Positions 8,372-19,687 are shown, counted from the first letter of the stretch. The stretch: 64,000 nt of DNA from Trinickia mobilis (GCF_017315705.1 NZ_JAFLRF010000014.1:1-64000); one strand, 5' to 3'. Made by a program: numbers and translations. Notes: a model not told the origin generated them from the letters alone.

Positions 8372-9955
8372 CTACTCCCACTCGATGGTCGCAGGCGGCT
8401 TGCCCGAAATGTCATAGACAACCCGGTTGATGCCGCGCACTTCGTTGATGATCCGATTCGACACGTGCCCGAGCAGCTCATGCGGCAGGTGCGCCCAATG
8501 CGCGGTCATGAAATCGAGCGTCTGCACCGCACGCAGCGCGACCACGTACTCGTACGTGCGCCCGTCGCCCATCACGCCGACGCTCTTGACCGGCAGGAAC
8601 ACCGCGAACGCCTGGCTCGTCAGGTCATACCAGGTCTTGCCGGTTTCCTTGTCGACGGTGTTGCGCAGCGTTTCGATGAAGATCGCGTCGGCGCGGCGCA
8701 GCAGGTCCGCGAAATCGCGGCGCACTTCGCCGAGAATCCGCACGCCGAGGCCCGGGCCCGGGAACGGATGGCGATAGACCATCTCGTGCGGCAGGCCGAG
8801 CTTCACGCCCAGCTCGCGCACTTCGTCTTTGAAGAGTTCGCGCAACGGCTCGAGCAGCTTCAGATTGAGCGTCTCGGGCAGGCCGCCCACGTTGTGATGG
8901 CTCTTGATCGTGTGCGCCGCCTTCTTGCCCTTGCCGGCGGACTCGATCACGTCCGGATAGATCGTGCCCTGCGCGAGCCACTTCGCGTCGGTCAGCTTGC
9001 CAGCCTCGGCCTGGAACACTTCGACGAATTCCGCGCCGATGATCTTGCGCTTTTGCTCCGGGTCCGTGACGCCCGCGAGCTTCGACAGAAACGCTTCGCT
9101 CGCGTCGACGTGAATCACCTTGACGCCGAGGTGATCCGCGAACGTCGCCATCACCTGCTCGGCCTCGTTCAGACGCAGCAGGCCATGATCGACGAATACG
9201 CAAGTGAGCTGATCGCCGATCGCGCGATGCAGCAACGCCGCCGCCACCGACGAATCGACGCCGCCCGACAACCCGAGAATCACGTGTTCATCGCCGACCT
9301 GCTCGCGAATCTTCGCGACGGCTTCGTCGATGTAATGCCCCATTTCCCAGTCGGCTTTCGCGCCGCAGATCTTCAGCACGAAGCGCTCGAGCATCGCCCG
9401 GCCCTGCACCGTATGCGTGACTTCCGGGTGCCACTGCAGTCCGTAGAAGTGGCGCGCCTCGTCGGCCATCGCCGCGATCGGGCACGATTCGGTCGACGCC
9501 ATCAGCGAGAAACCCGGCGGCATTTCCGTCACCTTGTCGCCGTGGCTCATCCAGACCTTCAGCATGCCGTGGCCTTCCGCCGTGCAGAAATCCTCGATGC
9601 CTTCGAGCAAGCTCGTATGGTTGCGCGCGCGCACTTCCGCGTAGCCGAACTCGCGCACATGGCCGCCGTCGACTTTGCCGCCGAGCTGCTCGGCCATCGT
9701 CTGCATGCCGTAGCAAATGCCGAGCACCGGCACGCCCAGCTCGAACACCGCTTGCGGCGCGCGCGGCGTGTCGGTTTCGGTGACCGAGTTCGGGCCGCCC
9801 GACAGGATCACGCCCTTCGGCGCGAACTCGCGGATGAACGCATCGTCGACGTCGTACGGATGGATTTCGGAATAGACGTGCGCTTCACGAATGCGGCGCG
9901 CGATCAGTTGGGTGACTTGCGAACCGAAGTCGAGGATCAGGATCTTGTCATGCAT
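8372..9955 (-). CDS. guaA: GMP synthase (glutamine-hydrolysing)
   Basis: This 527-residue enzyme converts XMP to GMP with ATP and glutamine, the last step of guanine nucleotide synthesis. The N-terminal class I amidotransferase has nucleophile C81 in GICYGMQ and the catalytic H in WHPE. The central ATP-pyrophosphatase carries the PP-loop LSGGVDSSV, and the C-terminal dimerisation domain ends at TIEWE. No Shine-Dalgarno precedes the ATG at 9955. Instead an intrinsic-terminator-like hairpin lies 33-56 bases upstream (see the leader entry). It follows guaB and a membrane-protein gene on the same strand. Confidence 0.98.
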   Translation of the reverse strand: MHDKILILDFGSQVTQLIARRIREAHVYSEIHPYDVDDAFIREFAPKGVILSGGPNSVTETDTPRAPQAVFELGVPVLGICYGMQTMAEQLGGKVDGGHVREFGYAEVRARNHTSLLEGIEDFCTAEGHGMLKVWMSHGDKVTEMPPGFSLMASTESCPIAAMADEARHFYGLQWHPEVTHTVQGRAMLERFVLKICGAKADWEMGHYIDEAVAKIREQVGDEHVILGLSGGVDSSVAAALLHRAIGDQLTCVFVDHGLLRLNEAEQVMATFADHLGVKVIHVDASEAFLSKLAGVTDPEQKRKIIGAEFVEVFQAEAGKLTDAKWLAQGTIYPDVIESAGKGKKAAHTIKSHHNVGGLPETLNLKLLEPLRELFKDEVRELGVKLGLPHEMVYRHPFPGPGLGVRILGEVRRDFADLLRRADAIFIETLRNTVDKETGKTWYDLTSQAFAVFLPVKSVGVMGDGRTYEYVVALRAVQTLDFMTAHWAHLPHELLGHVSNRIINEVRGINRVVYDISGKPPATIEWE

Positions 9956-9956
9956 G

Positions 9957-10117
9957 GCAGCGGACGAAAGTAGTAGTGAACGGATACAAAAAGCAGCGCC
10001 TGGCGCGCTGCGAAGAAGCTGGTTTCGAATGGTGCGGCAACGCTGCTACGAGCCTCGCGCACGGCGCCCTATTTGCGGCGGGCGCGTACGAAGTGCCGAA
10101 CGGGCAGGCGGCAGCGT
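9957..10117 (-). promoter_or_regulatory. guaA leader with terminator and alternative pairings (attenuator candidate)
   Basis: On the minus-strand transcript the terminator hairpin GCAGCGC-(5 nt)-GCGCTGC lies at 10011-9993 and is followed by five U (9992-9988). Upstream, ACGCTGC (10117-10111) and GCAGCGT (10046-10040) can pair with each other. They can also pair with the two terminator arms, giving mutually exclusive structures. A further CGCTGC sits directly before the start codon (9962-9957). There is not enough room for a promoter between the T-tract and the ATG, so guaA mRNA must pass this element. Conditional termination is an inference. Confidence 0.5.
9988..10011 (-). terminator. Intrinsic terminator in the guaA leader
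   Basis: A perfect 7-bp stem (10005-10011 with 9993-9999), a 5-nt loop and a run of five U on the minus-strand RNA. It lies between the membrane-protein gene (ends 10150) and guaA (starts 9955). Confidence 0.6.
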
Positions 10118-10149
10118 CGATACGAGCTGGCGACAAGGCCGCCCGCGCA

Positions 10150-10869
10150 TCAGCCATGAAACGGCGGCCGGGGACTGCCCGGCAAGTCGGCGGCGTCATC
10201 ACGTGCCGCATCGCGTGCGGCCTTTTCGTTCGGGCTCGGCGACGGCTGCGGCACGGGAGTGCCCGTCGCCGGAGTGCCCGCCACCGGAGTGCCGGCCACC
10301 GGAATGTCGATCCGGTAACGCACCGCCGGTTCGGGCGCTCGCGCGGCAGGCTCGGCGACCGGCGCAGCGGGCGCGGGCCTTGGCGCCGGTTCGGCCGCGC
10401 GCGCCGCCTCGGTGCGCGAGGGCGCGGCACGCTGTTCCGCATACTCGCGATCAGCAGCCTTCACCGTCCTTTCGTTACGCCGCACCACGCGCGACAAGCG
10501 CACGCCGCCGAAGCCGACGATCAGCAACGCCACGCCGCCCAGCGCGTTGAAGATCGCGCCATACCCCGGCGACAGCGACGTACTGAACGCGATCAACCAA
10601 ACCAGGATCAGCGCGCCTGCGAGCCAGGTCAGATGCCCGACGACTCGGGCGACGCCCGTCGTCATCGCCCCGTTGATCACGCCTTGAAACGATAGCGACG
10701 CGAGCCCGAACAGCGCGAGGCCTAGCAGTTGCCCGGCCATGGCCGGCTCGATGACGGCCAGTTGCAGCGCGCGGTGCAGCGATGTCCACGGAGTCGCCAG
10801 GTACAGCAAGCCGACGATCAGATACAGCAACGTGTAAACGACAAGCACAGCGCGCAGCAATGGTTTCAT
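10150..10869 (-). CDS. Four-helix membrane protein with Pro/Ala-rich tail, between guaB and guaA
   Basis: The 239-residue protein is of unknown function. Four hydrophobic segments fill the first about 125 residues (near 5-25, 45-62, 72-95 and 103-122). The rest is a charged then Pro/Ala-rich tail ending in three to four copies of the pentapeptide (V/A)(A/T)GTP, encoded by 15-bp tandem repeats at 10256-10300. It starts 6 bp after the guaB stop, so it is cotranscribed with guaB. A membrane protein in this place is a recurring feature of Burkholderia-type gua loci, but I know of no assigned role. Confidence 0.8.
   Translation of the reverse strand: MKPLLRAVLVVYTLLYLIVGLLYLATPWTSLHRALQLAVIEPAMAGQLLGLALFGLASLSFQGVINGAMTTGVARVVGHLTWLAGALILVWLIAFSTSLSPGYGAIFNALGGVALLIVGFGGVRLSRVVRRNERTVKAADREYAEQRAAPSRTEAARAAEPAPRPAPAAPVAEPAARAPEPAVRYRIDIPVAGTPVAGTPATGTPVPQPSPSPNEKAARDAARDDAADLPGSPRPPFHG
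10256..10300. repeat. Three tandem 15-bp repeats inside the membrane-protein gene
   Basis: Units 10256-10270, 10271-10285 and 10286-10300 begin GGAGTGCC and differ at a few bases. A partial fourth unit follows. They encode the GTPV/GTPA repeats of the protein tail and would be prone to in-frame copy-number change. Confidence 0.75.
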
Positions 10870-10875
10870 CGGCGA

Positions 10876-12336
10876 CTAGTCCTGGTGGTAGTTCGGGGCT
10901 TCCTTCGTGATCTGCACGTCGTGCACGTGCGATTCGCGCATGCCTGCGGCAGTGATTTGGACGAACTGCGCCTTGTCGTGCAGTTCCGCGATCGAACGGC
11001 AGCCGCAGTAGCCCATGCTCGCACGCACGCCGCCGATCAGCTGGAACAGGATCGCGTTGACCGAGCCCTTGTACGCGACGCGCCCTTCGATGCCTTCCGG
11101 CACGAGCTTGTCGATGTTCGCTGAGTTGTCCTGGAAGTAGCGGTCTGCCGCGCCGTCCTTCATCGCGCCGACCGAACCCATGCCGCGGTACGACTTGTAC
11201 TGCCGGCCTTGGTAGAGGAACACGTCGCCCGGCGATTCTTCGGTGCCCGCGAACATGCTGCCCATCATCACGGCATTCGCGCCTGCCGCAAGCGCCTTGC
11301 TCACGTCGCCCGAGAAGCGGACGCCGCCGTCGGCGATCGCCGGCACACCCGTGCCGCGCAGCGCTTCGGACACGTTCGCGATCGCGCTGATCTGCGGCAC
11401 GCCCACGCCCGCGACGATCCGTGTCGTGCAGATCGAGCCCGGGCCGATGCCGACCTTCACGGCGTCCGCGCCGTATTCGACGAGCGCGCGGGCCGCGTCG
11501 GCGGTGGCGATGTTGCCGCCGATCACTTCGACCTGCGGGAAGTTCTTCTTGACCCAGCGCACGCGCTCGAGCACGCCCTTGCTGTGGCCGTGCGCGGTAT
11601 CGACGACGATCACGTCGGCGCCCGCCTGCACGAGCAGCGACACGCGCTCTTCGTTATCCGGGCCGACGCCGACCGCCGCGCCGACGCGCAGCTTGCCGTC
11701 CTCGTCCTTGCACGCGTCCGGGTATTCGGTCTGCTTGAAGATGTCCTTCACCGTCATCAGGCCGCGCAGCTCGAAGGCGTCGTTGATGACGAGCACACGC
11801 TCGAGGCGGTGGCTGTGCATCAGCGACTTCGCTTCGGCGAGCGGCGTGCCTTCCTTGACGGTGACGAGGCGCTCGCGCGGCGTCATGATCGTGCGCACGG
11901 GTTCGTCGAGACGCGTTTCGAAACGCAGGTCGCGGTTCGTGACGATACCGATCAACTGCGCGCCCTCCACCACCGGGAAGCCAGAAATGCCATGCTGCTG
12001 CGACAGCGCGATCACGTCGCGCACTTTCATCTGCGGCGGCACCGTGATCGGGTCGCGCACCACGCCCGATTCGAAGCGCTTCACCTTCGCGACTTCGCGA
12101 GCCTGCTCGGCCGGCGTGAGGTTCTTGTGGACGATGCCGACGCCACCTTGTTGCGCCATTGCGATCGCGAGACGGGCTTCGGTGACGGTGTCCATGGCGG
12201 CGGACACGAGCGGCATGTTCAGGGAGATATTGCGGGTCAGCTGGGTCTTGAGGCTGGTGTCGCGCGGCAGAACGTCGGAGAAGGCCGGGACGAGGAGCAC
12301 GTCATCGAACGTGAGTGCTTTTTGGATCAGACGCAT
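10876..12336 (-). CDS. guaB: Inosine-5'-monophosphate dehydrogenase
   Basis: This 486-residue enzyme oxidises IMP to XMP with NAD+, the committed step towards GMP. The barrel starts [11 protein letters not shown]. Two CBS domains are inserted at about 95-210. The catalytic loop is GPGSICTTR with the nucleophilic cysteine, and the flap and C-terminal regions are complete. A sigma-70-type promoter lies just upstream (-10 at 12363-12368), leaving a leader of about 20 nt. It is first in a guaB-membrane protein-guaA arrangement and divergent from a DMT transporter gene. Confidence 0.98.
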   Translation of the reverse strand: MRLIQKALTFDDVLLVPAFSDVLPRDTSLKTQLTRNISLNMPLVSAAMDTVTEARLAIAMAQQGGVGIVHKNLTPAEQAREVAKVKRFESGVVRDPITVPPQMKVRDVIALSQQHGISGFPVVEGAQLIGIVTNRDLRFETRLDEPVRTIMTPRERLVTVKEGTPLAEAKSLMHSHRLERVLVINDAFELRGLMTVKDIFKQTEYPDACKDEDGKLRVGAAVGVGPDNEERVSLLVQAGADVIVVDTAHGHSKGVLERVRWVKKNFPQVEVIGGNIATADAARALVEYGADAVKVGIGPGSICTTRIVAGVGVPQISAIANVSEALRGTGVPAIADGGVRFSGDVSKALAAGANAVMMGSMFAGTEESPGDVFLYQGRQYKSYRGMGSVGAMKDGAADRYFQDNSANIDKLVPEGIEGRVAYKGSVNAILFQLIGGVRASMGYCGCRSIAELHDKAQFVQITAAGMRESHVHDVQITKEAPNYHQD

Positions 12337-12689
12337 GGCAAATCCTATAGGCGCAAAACCGAATTATACGCGATACCACCCTGGTTTTCACTGCACGAAC
12401 AGCGACTTAGCGAATTTCTTGCCGCTTCGGGCGCGCGGGCGCGGGAAGAATTTCGGATTCGCTTTCGACTGATGTTCGATCGGATTTCGTTTGCTCGGAT
12501 AGCACCCTGAAAGCGCGCGCGAGCGGCCGGAAGACTCCCCGCCAGCCGATTCGGTGCGAAGAAAAGTTCTAAAGAAATCCTCACCACAAAGTCTCGAGTC
12601 TGCTGCTGAAGTGCAGGATCGAACAAGACAGCCCCGCGAATGCCGCGTAACCTGCGCGCCTGTTCGGAAAATCGATGGAGTGGCGAAGC
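12337..12689. other. Intergenic region between guaB and the divergent DMT transporter
   Basis: The gap is 353 bp. Apart from the guaB promoter at its left end I see no gene, repeat or strong hairpin. Confidence 0.6.
12363..12391 (-). promoter_or_regulatory. Sigma-70-type promoter of guaB
   Basis: On the minus strand, -35 GTGAAA (12391-12386) and a perfect -10 TATAAT (12368-12363) are separated by 17 bp. The expected start is near 12356, about 20 nt before the guaB ATG. Confidence 0.65.
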
Positions 12690-13664
12690 ATGCAGCGTGG
12701 TGTGGCATACGGGATGATGGCCGGGGCGTTATGGGGCATGGTGTTTCTCGTGCCCCGACTGCTGCCCGATTTCTCGCCGTTCCTGCTCAGCTCGGGCCGC
12801 TACCTGATGTACGGCGTCGTGTCGCTGGCCGCGGCGCTGCCGATGGCGCGGCGCCTCGCTGCGAAACTCACGCGCGAGGATTTCGGCGCGCTAGTGAAGC
12901 TCGCGCTCGTCGGCAACGTCGCCTACTACATCCTGCTCACGGCCGCCGTGCACCTCGTCGGCATCGCGCCGTCATCGCTGATCGTCGGCGTGCTGCCCGT
13001 CACCGTGACGCTCGCCGGCCGGCGCGACCACGGCGCCGTGCCGCTCGCCAGGCTCGCGTGGCCGCTGGCATTGGTCGTCGCGGGGATCGCCTGCATCAAC
13101 GTCGACGTGTTCGCCGGCGACCCGGCGCACCCCGTCAGCATGCTGAATCGCCTGCTCGGCGTGCTTTGCGCGCTCGGCGCACTCGCGAGCTGGACCTGGT
13201 TTGCCGTCGAGAACGCCCGCTATCTTCAGCGCAATGGCCATTTCGACGGCAATGAGTGGTCGGTGCTGTGGGGCGTCGTCACGGGGCTGCTCGGCGCGGC
13301 GCTTTGGCTCGGTACCGCGGCCTTTCCGCCGGGCGTCGTGCAGACGGCGGTCAGCGGCGAGCGCTGGCAGCTCTTCTGGGTGCTGAATCTCGCGCTCGCA
13401 ATCGGCGCGTCGTGGCTCGGCAATGGGCTCTGGAACGCGGCGTCCAAACGCCTGCCGCTCACGCTGTCGGGCCAGATGATCGTGTTCGAAACGCTCTTTG
13501 CGCTGCTCTACGGCTTCCTGTACGACCACCGGATGCCGCGCCCGCTGGAGATCGCCGCGATCGCGCTTCTGTTTGCGGGCGTGATGTGGTCGGTGCGTCG
13601 GCATGGCAGCGACCGGCCTGCGGAACCGCCGCTCGAAGAGCGCGCGCAGGCGTCGGTGCATTGA
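12690..13664 (+). CDS. DMT superfamily (EamA-type) transporter
   Basis: The 324-residue inner-membrane protein has about ten hydrophobic segments arranged as two EamA-like halves. The N-terminus YGMMAGALWGMVFLVPRLL is typical of drug/metabolite transporters. The ATG at 12690 is chosen over 12675 because GGAG (12677-12680) sits 9 bases upstream of it. The last 20 residues are hydrophilic. The substrate is unknown; an efflux role is usual for the family. It is divergent from guaB but nothing else links it to purines. Confidence 0.85.
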   Translation: MQRGVAYGMMAGALWGMVFLVPRLLPDFSPFLLSSGRYLMYGVVSLAAALPMARRLAAKLTREDFGALVKLALVGNVAYYILLTAAVHLVGIAPSSLIVGVLPVTVTLAGRRDHGAVPLARLAWPLALVVAGIACINVDVFAGDPAHPVSMLNRLLGVLCALGALASWTWFAVENARYLQRNGHFDGNEWSVLWGVVTGLLGAALWLGTAAFPPGVVQTAVSGERWQLFWVLNLALAIGASWLGNGLWNAASKRLPLTLSGQMIVFETLFALLYGFLYDHRMPRPLEIAAIALLFAGVMWSVRRHGSDRPAEPPLEERAQASVH

Positions 13665-13751
13665 GATGGCGATGCTTTTGGCAGGACGGCCGCGAAAGCG
13701 GCGCGATGCGCCAGCCGGCGCCGCGTCGAAGCTGCGACGGAGCGCGATGCG

Positions 13752-14084
13752 CTATCGCGAATCCTTCGGCAGCCACTTGCGCCCTTCTATCGAACCTTCC
13801 CGGCGGGTTTTGTCGACGCGCCGCTGCCGCGCCATCTTCGGATCGACAATCAGCGGACGATAAATCTCGACGCGATCATGGTCGGCAAGCGGCGCATCGA
13901 GCGGCTTGACCTTGCCGTAAATGCCGACCTTCTGCGTCGACAGATCGATCTCGGGGTGCTTCTTCAAGATGCCGCTCGCGTCGATCGCCTGCCGCACGGT
14001 GGCGCCGGCGGGCATATCGACAGCAAGCAACGTCTGCGCGCCGGGCAGCGCATAGCAGACTTCAACGGCAAGCATCGTGCTCAT
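13752..14084 (-). CDS. rnfH: RnfH family ubiquitin-like protein
   Basis: The small acidic-to-basic protein (110 residues) has the beta-grasp RnfH fold, with the typical MLAVEVCYALPGAQ start and the segment KVGIYGKVKPLDAPLADHDRVEIYRPL. The C-terminus (from about 88) is basic and variable. Its ATG overlaps the ratA stop by 4 bases, so the two are coupled. The ratA-rnfH pair beside smpB is conserved across beta- and gammaproteobacteria. Its biochemical role remains uncertain, and the old proposal that ratA-rnfH forms a toxin-antitoxin pair is weakly supported. Confidence 0.9.
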   Translation of the reverse strand: MSTMLAVEVCYALPGAQTLLAVDMPAGATVRQAIDASGILKKHPEIDLSTQKVGIYGKVKPLDAPLADHDRVEIYRPLIVDPKMARQRRVDKTRREGSIEGRKWLPKDSR

Positions 14085-14518
14085 GGCTTGCCGTACCGCT
14101 GGTCCGCGCGCTTCACGAACGATTCGACGAACGTGTTCGCGATATGGTTGAACACCGGCCCGATGATCTTCTCGAGAATCACACTTGCAAACTCGTAGTG
14201 CAGCGCGAATTCAATCTTGCACGCGTCCGCGCGCAGCGCCGTGAAGCGCCAGTAGCCTGTGAACTTGCGAAACGGACCGTCGGTGAAATCCATATCGATG
14301 CGCGTGGGCCGCTCCTGGGTGTTATGAGTCGCGAAATGCTGCTTGATGCCCTTGAAGTTGATGTCGATCTTCGCCTCCATGCCGTTTTCGTCCTCCCGAC
14401 GAATCTCGACGCCGCCGCACCACGGCAGGAAATTGGGGTAGTCTGCGACGTCGGTGACGAGATCGAACATTTGTTCCGCCGAGTGGCGGATCAACACGGT
14501 TTTCTGGACATCTGCCAT
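14081..14518 (-). CDS. ratA: RatA family START/SRPBCC protein
   Basis: This 145-residue single-domain protein belongs to the RatA/COQ10 group of the START superfamily. It has VTDVADYPNFLPWC near the N-terminus and the conserved FTDGPF region. In E. coli RatA was described as binding the 50S subunit and blocking 70S association; homologues (Coq10) bind ubiquinone, so the role is not certain. The ATG at 14518 gives the standard length; the open frame extends upstream but through the smpB promoter region. It is divergent from smpB and coupled to rnfH. Confidence 0.9.
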   Translation of the reverse strand: MADVQKTVLIRHSAEQMFDLVTDVADYPNFLPWCGGVEIRREDENGMEAKIDINFKGIKQHFATHNTQERPTRIDMDFTDGPFRKFTGYWRFTALRADACKIEFALHYEFASVILEKIIGPVFNHIANTFVESFVKRADQRYGKP

Positions 14519-14626
14519 AGATTGCACAACGCGCGGCGAGGGTATGGAGGAGCACGGCGGGCTTTCGCTTTCATTGCGCCGCTTTGCTAAAATCGTAATT
14601 TTAAACGAGTTGGGCACTTTCCATTC

Positions 14627-15073
14627 ATGAGCATCATCGACAACAGAAAAGCATTCTTCGATTACTTCATCGAGGAGCGCTACGAGGCGGGGCTCGTGCT
14701 TGAAGGATGGGAAGTCAAGGCGCTGCGCGCCGGGCGCGGCCAGATCAAGGAAGGCTACGTGGTCGTGCGCAACGGCGAGATCTTTCTGATCGGCACGCAC
14801 ATCAGCCCGCTTCCCGAAGCCTCGACGCACATCACGCCGGACCCGGTCCGCACACGCAAGCTGCTGCTGCATTCCGAAGAGATCAAGAAGCTGATCGGCA
14901 AGGTCGAGCAGCGCGGCTACACGCTCGTGCCGCTGAACTTCCACTACAAGGGCGGCCGCGTCAAATGCGAAATCGGCCTCGCCAAGGGCAAAAAGATGCA
15001 CGACAAACGCGAGACCGAAAAGAAGCGCGATTGGGAGCGCGAGAAAGCGCGGATCATGCGCTCGGCAACTTAA
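14627..15073 (+). CDS. smpB: SsrA-binding protein SmpB
   Basis: This 148-residue RNA-binding protein delivers tmRNA to stalled ribosomes in trans-translation. The beta-barrel core includes [18 protein letters not shown] and [11 protein letters not shown], and the basic C-terminal tail (from about 125, [20 protein letters not shown]) enters the mRNA channel. Start and length match the family. The ssrA gene itself is not in this window. It is divergent from ratA and ends 15 bp from the convergent SPFH gene. Confidence 0.97.
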   Translation: MSIIDNRKAFFDYFIEERYEAGLVLEGWEVKALRAGRGQIKEGYVVVRNGEIFLIGTHISPLPEASTHITPDPVRTRKLLLHSEEIKKLIGKVEQRGYTLVPLNFHYKGGRVKCEIGLAKGKKMHDKRETEKKRDWEREKARIMRSAT

Positions 15074-15088
15074 GCGGCACGGGCCGGA

Positions 15089-16027
15089 TCAGCGCACGTC
15101 GTTCATCGCCGTGCCCTTGCCGCGATTCACGATTGCCAGCGCCGACGCGATCATCGAACTCATATCCGACATATTGCCCGGTACGATCAGCGTGTTGCTG
15201 GTCTTCGCCAGATTGGCGAACGCGTTCACATACTGCTCGGCAACCTTCAGGTTCACCGCATCCCAACCGCCTTGCGACTGAATCGCCGCCGCGATCTTCT
15301 GGATCGCCTGCGCGTTGGCTTCGGCCACTGCGAGAATCGCCGCGGCCTGCCCTTGCGCCTGGTTGATCGCCGCCTGCCGCTCGCCCTCGGACTTCTGGAT
15401 CGCCGCCTCGCGCCCGCCGGCCGCGATATTGATCTGCTCCTGCTTGCGCCCTTCCGACGCGGCGATCAGCGCGCGCTTCTCCCGCTCGGCCGTGATTTGC
15501 GCCTGCATCGCGTGCAGGATTTCCTTGGGCGGCGTGAGATCCTTGATTTCGTAGCGCAGCACCTTGACGCCCCAGTTCGTCGCGGCCTGATCGAGCGCGG
15601 ATACGACGCTGTGGTTGATCAGGTCGCGCTCCTCGAAGGTCTTGTCGAGTTCCAGCTTGCCGATTACCGAACGCAACGTCGTTTGCGAGAGCTGTGTGAT
15701 CGCCTGTACGAAGTTGCTCGACCCATACGACGCCTTCATCGCGTCGGTGACCTGGAAATACAGCACGCCATCCACTTGCAATTGTGTGTTGTCGCGCGTG
15801 ATACAGATCTGTCCCGGCACGTCGAGCGGAATCTCCTTGAGCAGATGCTTGTACGCAACACGATCGACGAACGGCAGCACGATATTCAGCCCCGGCGTCA
15901 ACGTCGCGTGATAGCGGCCGAAGCGTTCGAGCACCCACGCGTGCTGCTGCGGCACGATCTTGATCGTCTGCGCCACCAGCACGACGACGATCACAAGAAA
16001 CACCACCCCGACAATAGTCATATCCAT
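15089..16027 (-). CDS. SPFH/Band 7 (stomatin/QmcA-like) membrane protein
   Basis: The 312-residue protein has an N-terminal membrane anchor (about 4-24), then a Band 7 domain starting IVPQQHAWVLERFGRY. A long Ala/Glu/Gln-rich helical segment (about 185-260) follows, probably driving oligomerisation. It belongs to the slipin/paraslipin group encoded with NfeD partners. Start MDMTIV has AGGAG 7 bases upstream. It lies 36 bp after the NfeD-like gene on the same strand. A role in membrane microdomains and protease regulation is known for relatives and inferred here. Confidence 0.92.
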   Translation of the reverse strand: MDMTIVGVVFLVIVVVLVAQTIKIVPQQHAWVLERFGRYHATLTPGLNIVLPFVDRVAYKHLLKEIPLDVPGQICITRDNTQLQVDGVLYFQVTDAMKASYGSSNFVQAITQLSQTTLRSVIGKLELDKTFEERDLINHSVVSALDQAATNWGVKVLRYEIKDLTPPKEILHAMQAQITAEREKRALIAASEGRKQEQINIAAGGREAAIQKSEGERQAAINQAQGQAAAILAVAEANAQAIQKIAAAIQSQGGWDAVNLKVAEQYVNAFANLAKTSNTLIVPGNMSDMSSMIASALAIVNRGKGTAMNDVR

Positions 16028-16063
16028 CTTTACACTCCTTTTTTTAACGGCTGATTCTTGTAG

Positions 16064-16510
16064 TCAGGCGTGTGCCGGCTGCTTTTTCGCGGCAAGGATC
16101 AAGCAGCTTCCGCGCACGGCGGCGATCACATAGACACGCGCGTCCTCGCGTTCGCCAGGCGCGAGCTCGACATCCCAGTCAGCGCCGCGATACTGGGTGC
16201 GAGCGTGGCGGTCCTGCCACGCTTCGACGGTCAGCGTCGTGCCGATATCGAGATTCACATCGGGGTTGACCGATGCGTCGCGCCGCTGCGCGCGACGGCC
16301 AAAGCGGGAACGGCGCAGCAGGATCACCGCCGCGAGCGCCACGACGGCAGCCAGTGCGAGCTGCACCTCGAGGCTCACGCCGAACAGATGCGCCAGCGCG
16401 CCCGCAATGAACCCGAGCGCGATCATCAGCAGATAGAACGTCCCCGTCATCAACTCCGCGACGACCAGCACCCCCACGGCAATCCACCAGAACAGTTCGC
16501 CCGACCTCAT
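16064..16510 (-). CDS. NfeD-like membrane protein
   Basis: The 148-residue protein has three hydrophobic segments in the first about 75 residues and a small C-terminal OB-fold domain (about 85-140), the short NfeD form without the protease domain. The ATG at 16510 (MRSGELFWW) follows a G-rich ribosome site. The frame also opens further upstream, but through the ppsA terminator. It is in an operon with the downstream SPFH gene; NfeD and SPFH proteins are known partners. Confidence 0.88.
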   Translation of the reverse strand: MRSGELFWWIAVGVLVVAELMTGTFYLLMIALGFIAGALAHLFGVSLEVQLALAAVVALAAVILLRRSRFGRRAQRRDASVNPDVNLDIGTTLTVEAWQDRHARTQYRGADWDVELAPGEREDARVYVIAAVRGSCLILAAKKQPAHA

Positions 16511-16522
16511 TGTCGTCCCCCC

Positions 16523-16554
16523 GAAACAAAACACCCCGGATATACCGGGGTGTT
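16523..16554 (-). terminator. Intrinsic terminator downstream of ppsA
   Basis: Perfect 10-bp arms AACACCCCGG (16530-16539) and CCGGGGTGTT (16545-16554) have a 5-nt loop. On the minus strand the stem runs into TTTTGTTT. It lies 89 nt past the ppsA stop and just before the nfeD-like start. A second, longer-looped repeat (16590-16598 with 16622-16630) lies closer to the ppsA stop. Confidence 0.8.
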
Positions 16555-16642
16555 ATAGCACGAACCTCATCAATTTCGTGTACTAAGGAGCGTCTCGACC
16601 GGCTGGCTCCCGCCTAATCGTTCGAGACGCGCGCCTTGGCGC

Positions 16643-19048
<2,406 letters not shown>

Positions 19049-19332
19049 ACAAGCCCCTAAGTGTGAAAGAAATTCTCGGCTGTACAAGTGGGCTTGGGCG
19101 CGAGTCGCTCATAGGAAGCGAAACATCGCGCCTTGTACAACCTGTTGGAGAAGCCATCGCCGACGCGCCCGCGTTCACGGATGCCCTCAAAAATACGGGG
19201 AAGAAGCCCGACGAAGCGGAGAATTCCTCGAGTTTGCCGCAATATTCAGCAATCTCTCCCGCAACGACGCGGATTTCGATGCGATCCGCCCGCAATTGCT
19301 TATCCAACAGGTTGCCGCTATTCTACCGTGCC

Positions 19333-19353
19333 GACCGTCGAAGTGTGACGGTC
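19333..19353. promoter_or_regulatory. Inverted repeat in the ppsA-ppsR intergenic region
   Basis: Perfect arms GACCGTC (19333-19339) and GACGGTC (19347-19353) are 7 bases apart. On the minus strand a TAGAAT (19326-19321) lies next to it and could be the -10 of a ppsA promoter, so an operator role is possible but unproven. Confidence 0.35.
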
Positions 19354-19358
19354 TGAAT

Positions 19359-19596
19359 TGAAACAGCCCCCACGCTCACTGGGTTCGCTGCCCCCCGGGG
19401 GGGGCGGTCAGTGCGCTTGGGGCGGCCCGGCGCGCGCTGAAATAGCCCCCACGCTCACTTGGTTCGCTGCCCCCCGGGGGGGCGGTCAGTGCGCTTGGGG
19501 CGGCCCGGCGCGCACTGAAATAGCCCCCACGCTCACTTGGTTCGCTGCCCCCCGAGGGGGCGGTCAGTGCGCTTGGGGCGGCCCGGCGCGCACTGA
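19359..19596 (+). repeat. Three tandem copies of a 78-79 bp GC-rich intergenic repeat
   Basis: Copies start at 19359, 19438 and 19516 and are nearly identical. Each contains AGCCCCCACGCTCACT, then a C-run/G-run palindrome (CCCCCCGAGGGGGC type), then TCAGTGCGC pairing perfectly with GCGCACTGA about 14 bases later. The same unit occurs at 30381-30544 (two copies, reversed) and 55341-55425 (one copy). The period of 26 codons keeps one frame open through all copies into ppsR, but that frame is not a protein. Confidence 0.92.
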
Positions 19597-19687
19597 CCCG
19601 AATTGCGCCTCGAAACGCGCGTCACCCTGCATTCGTTCCCGCTGTTGCCTTCGCTGTTACTTTTTTTGCACGCTCCGTGCCCTATTG

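Larger units (their letters stand above)
19049..19687. other. ppsA-ppsR divergent intergenic region
   Basis: The gap is 639 bp with no convincing gene. The right third is occupied by three tandem GC-rich repeats (19359-19596). An inverted repeat lies at 19333-19353. A minus-strand frame at 19041-19307 lacks any family resemblance and is not called. Confidence 0.6.

Noticed and set aside
13752-14518. ratA-rnfH as a type II toxin-antitoxin system
   Set aside because: The pair is a conserved housekeeping neighbour of smpB; RatA is a START-domain protein and RnfH a ubiquitin-fold protein, and evidence for a true toxin-antitoxin role is weak.
19359-19596. The tandem repeats as a CRISPR array
   Set aside because: Units are contiguous, with no unique spacers, and no cas genes are present.
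19358-19687. Open frame through the three repeats into ppsR, which would give a 26-residue periodic N-terminus
   Set aside because: The repeat length is a multiple of three, so the frame stays open by itself. PpsR of normal length begins at 19688, and the same repeat occurs elsewhere outside genes.
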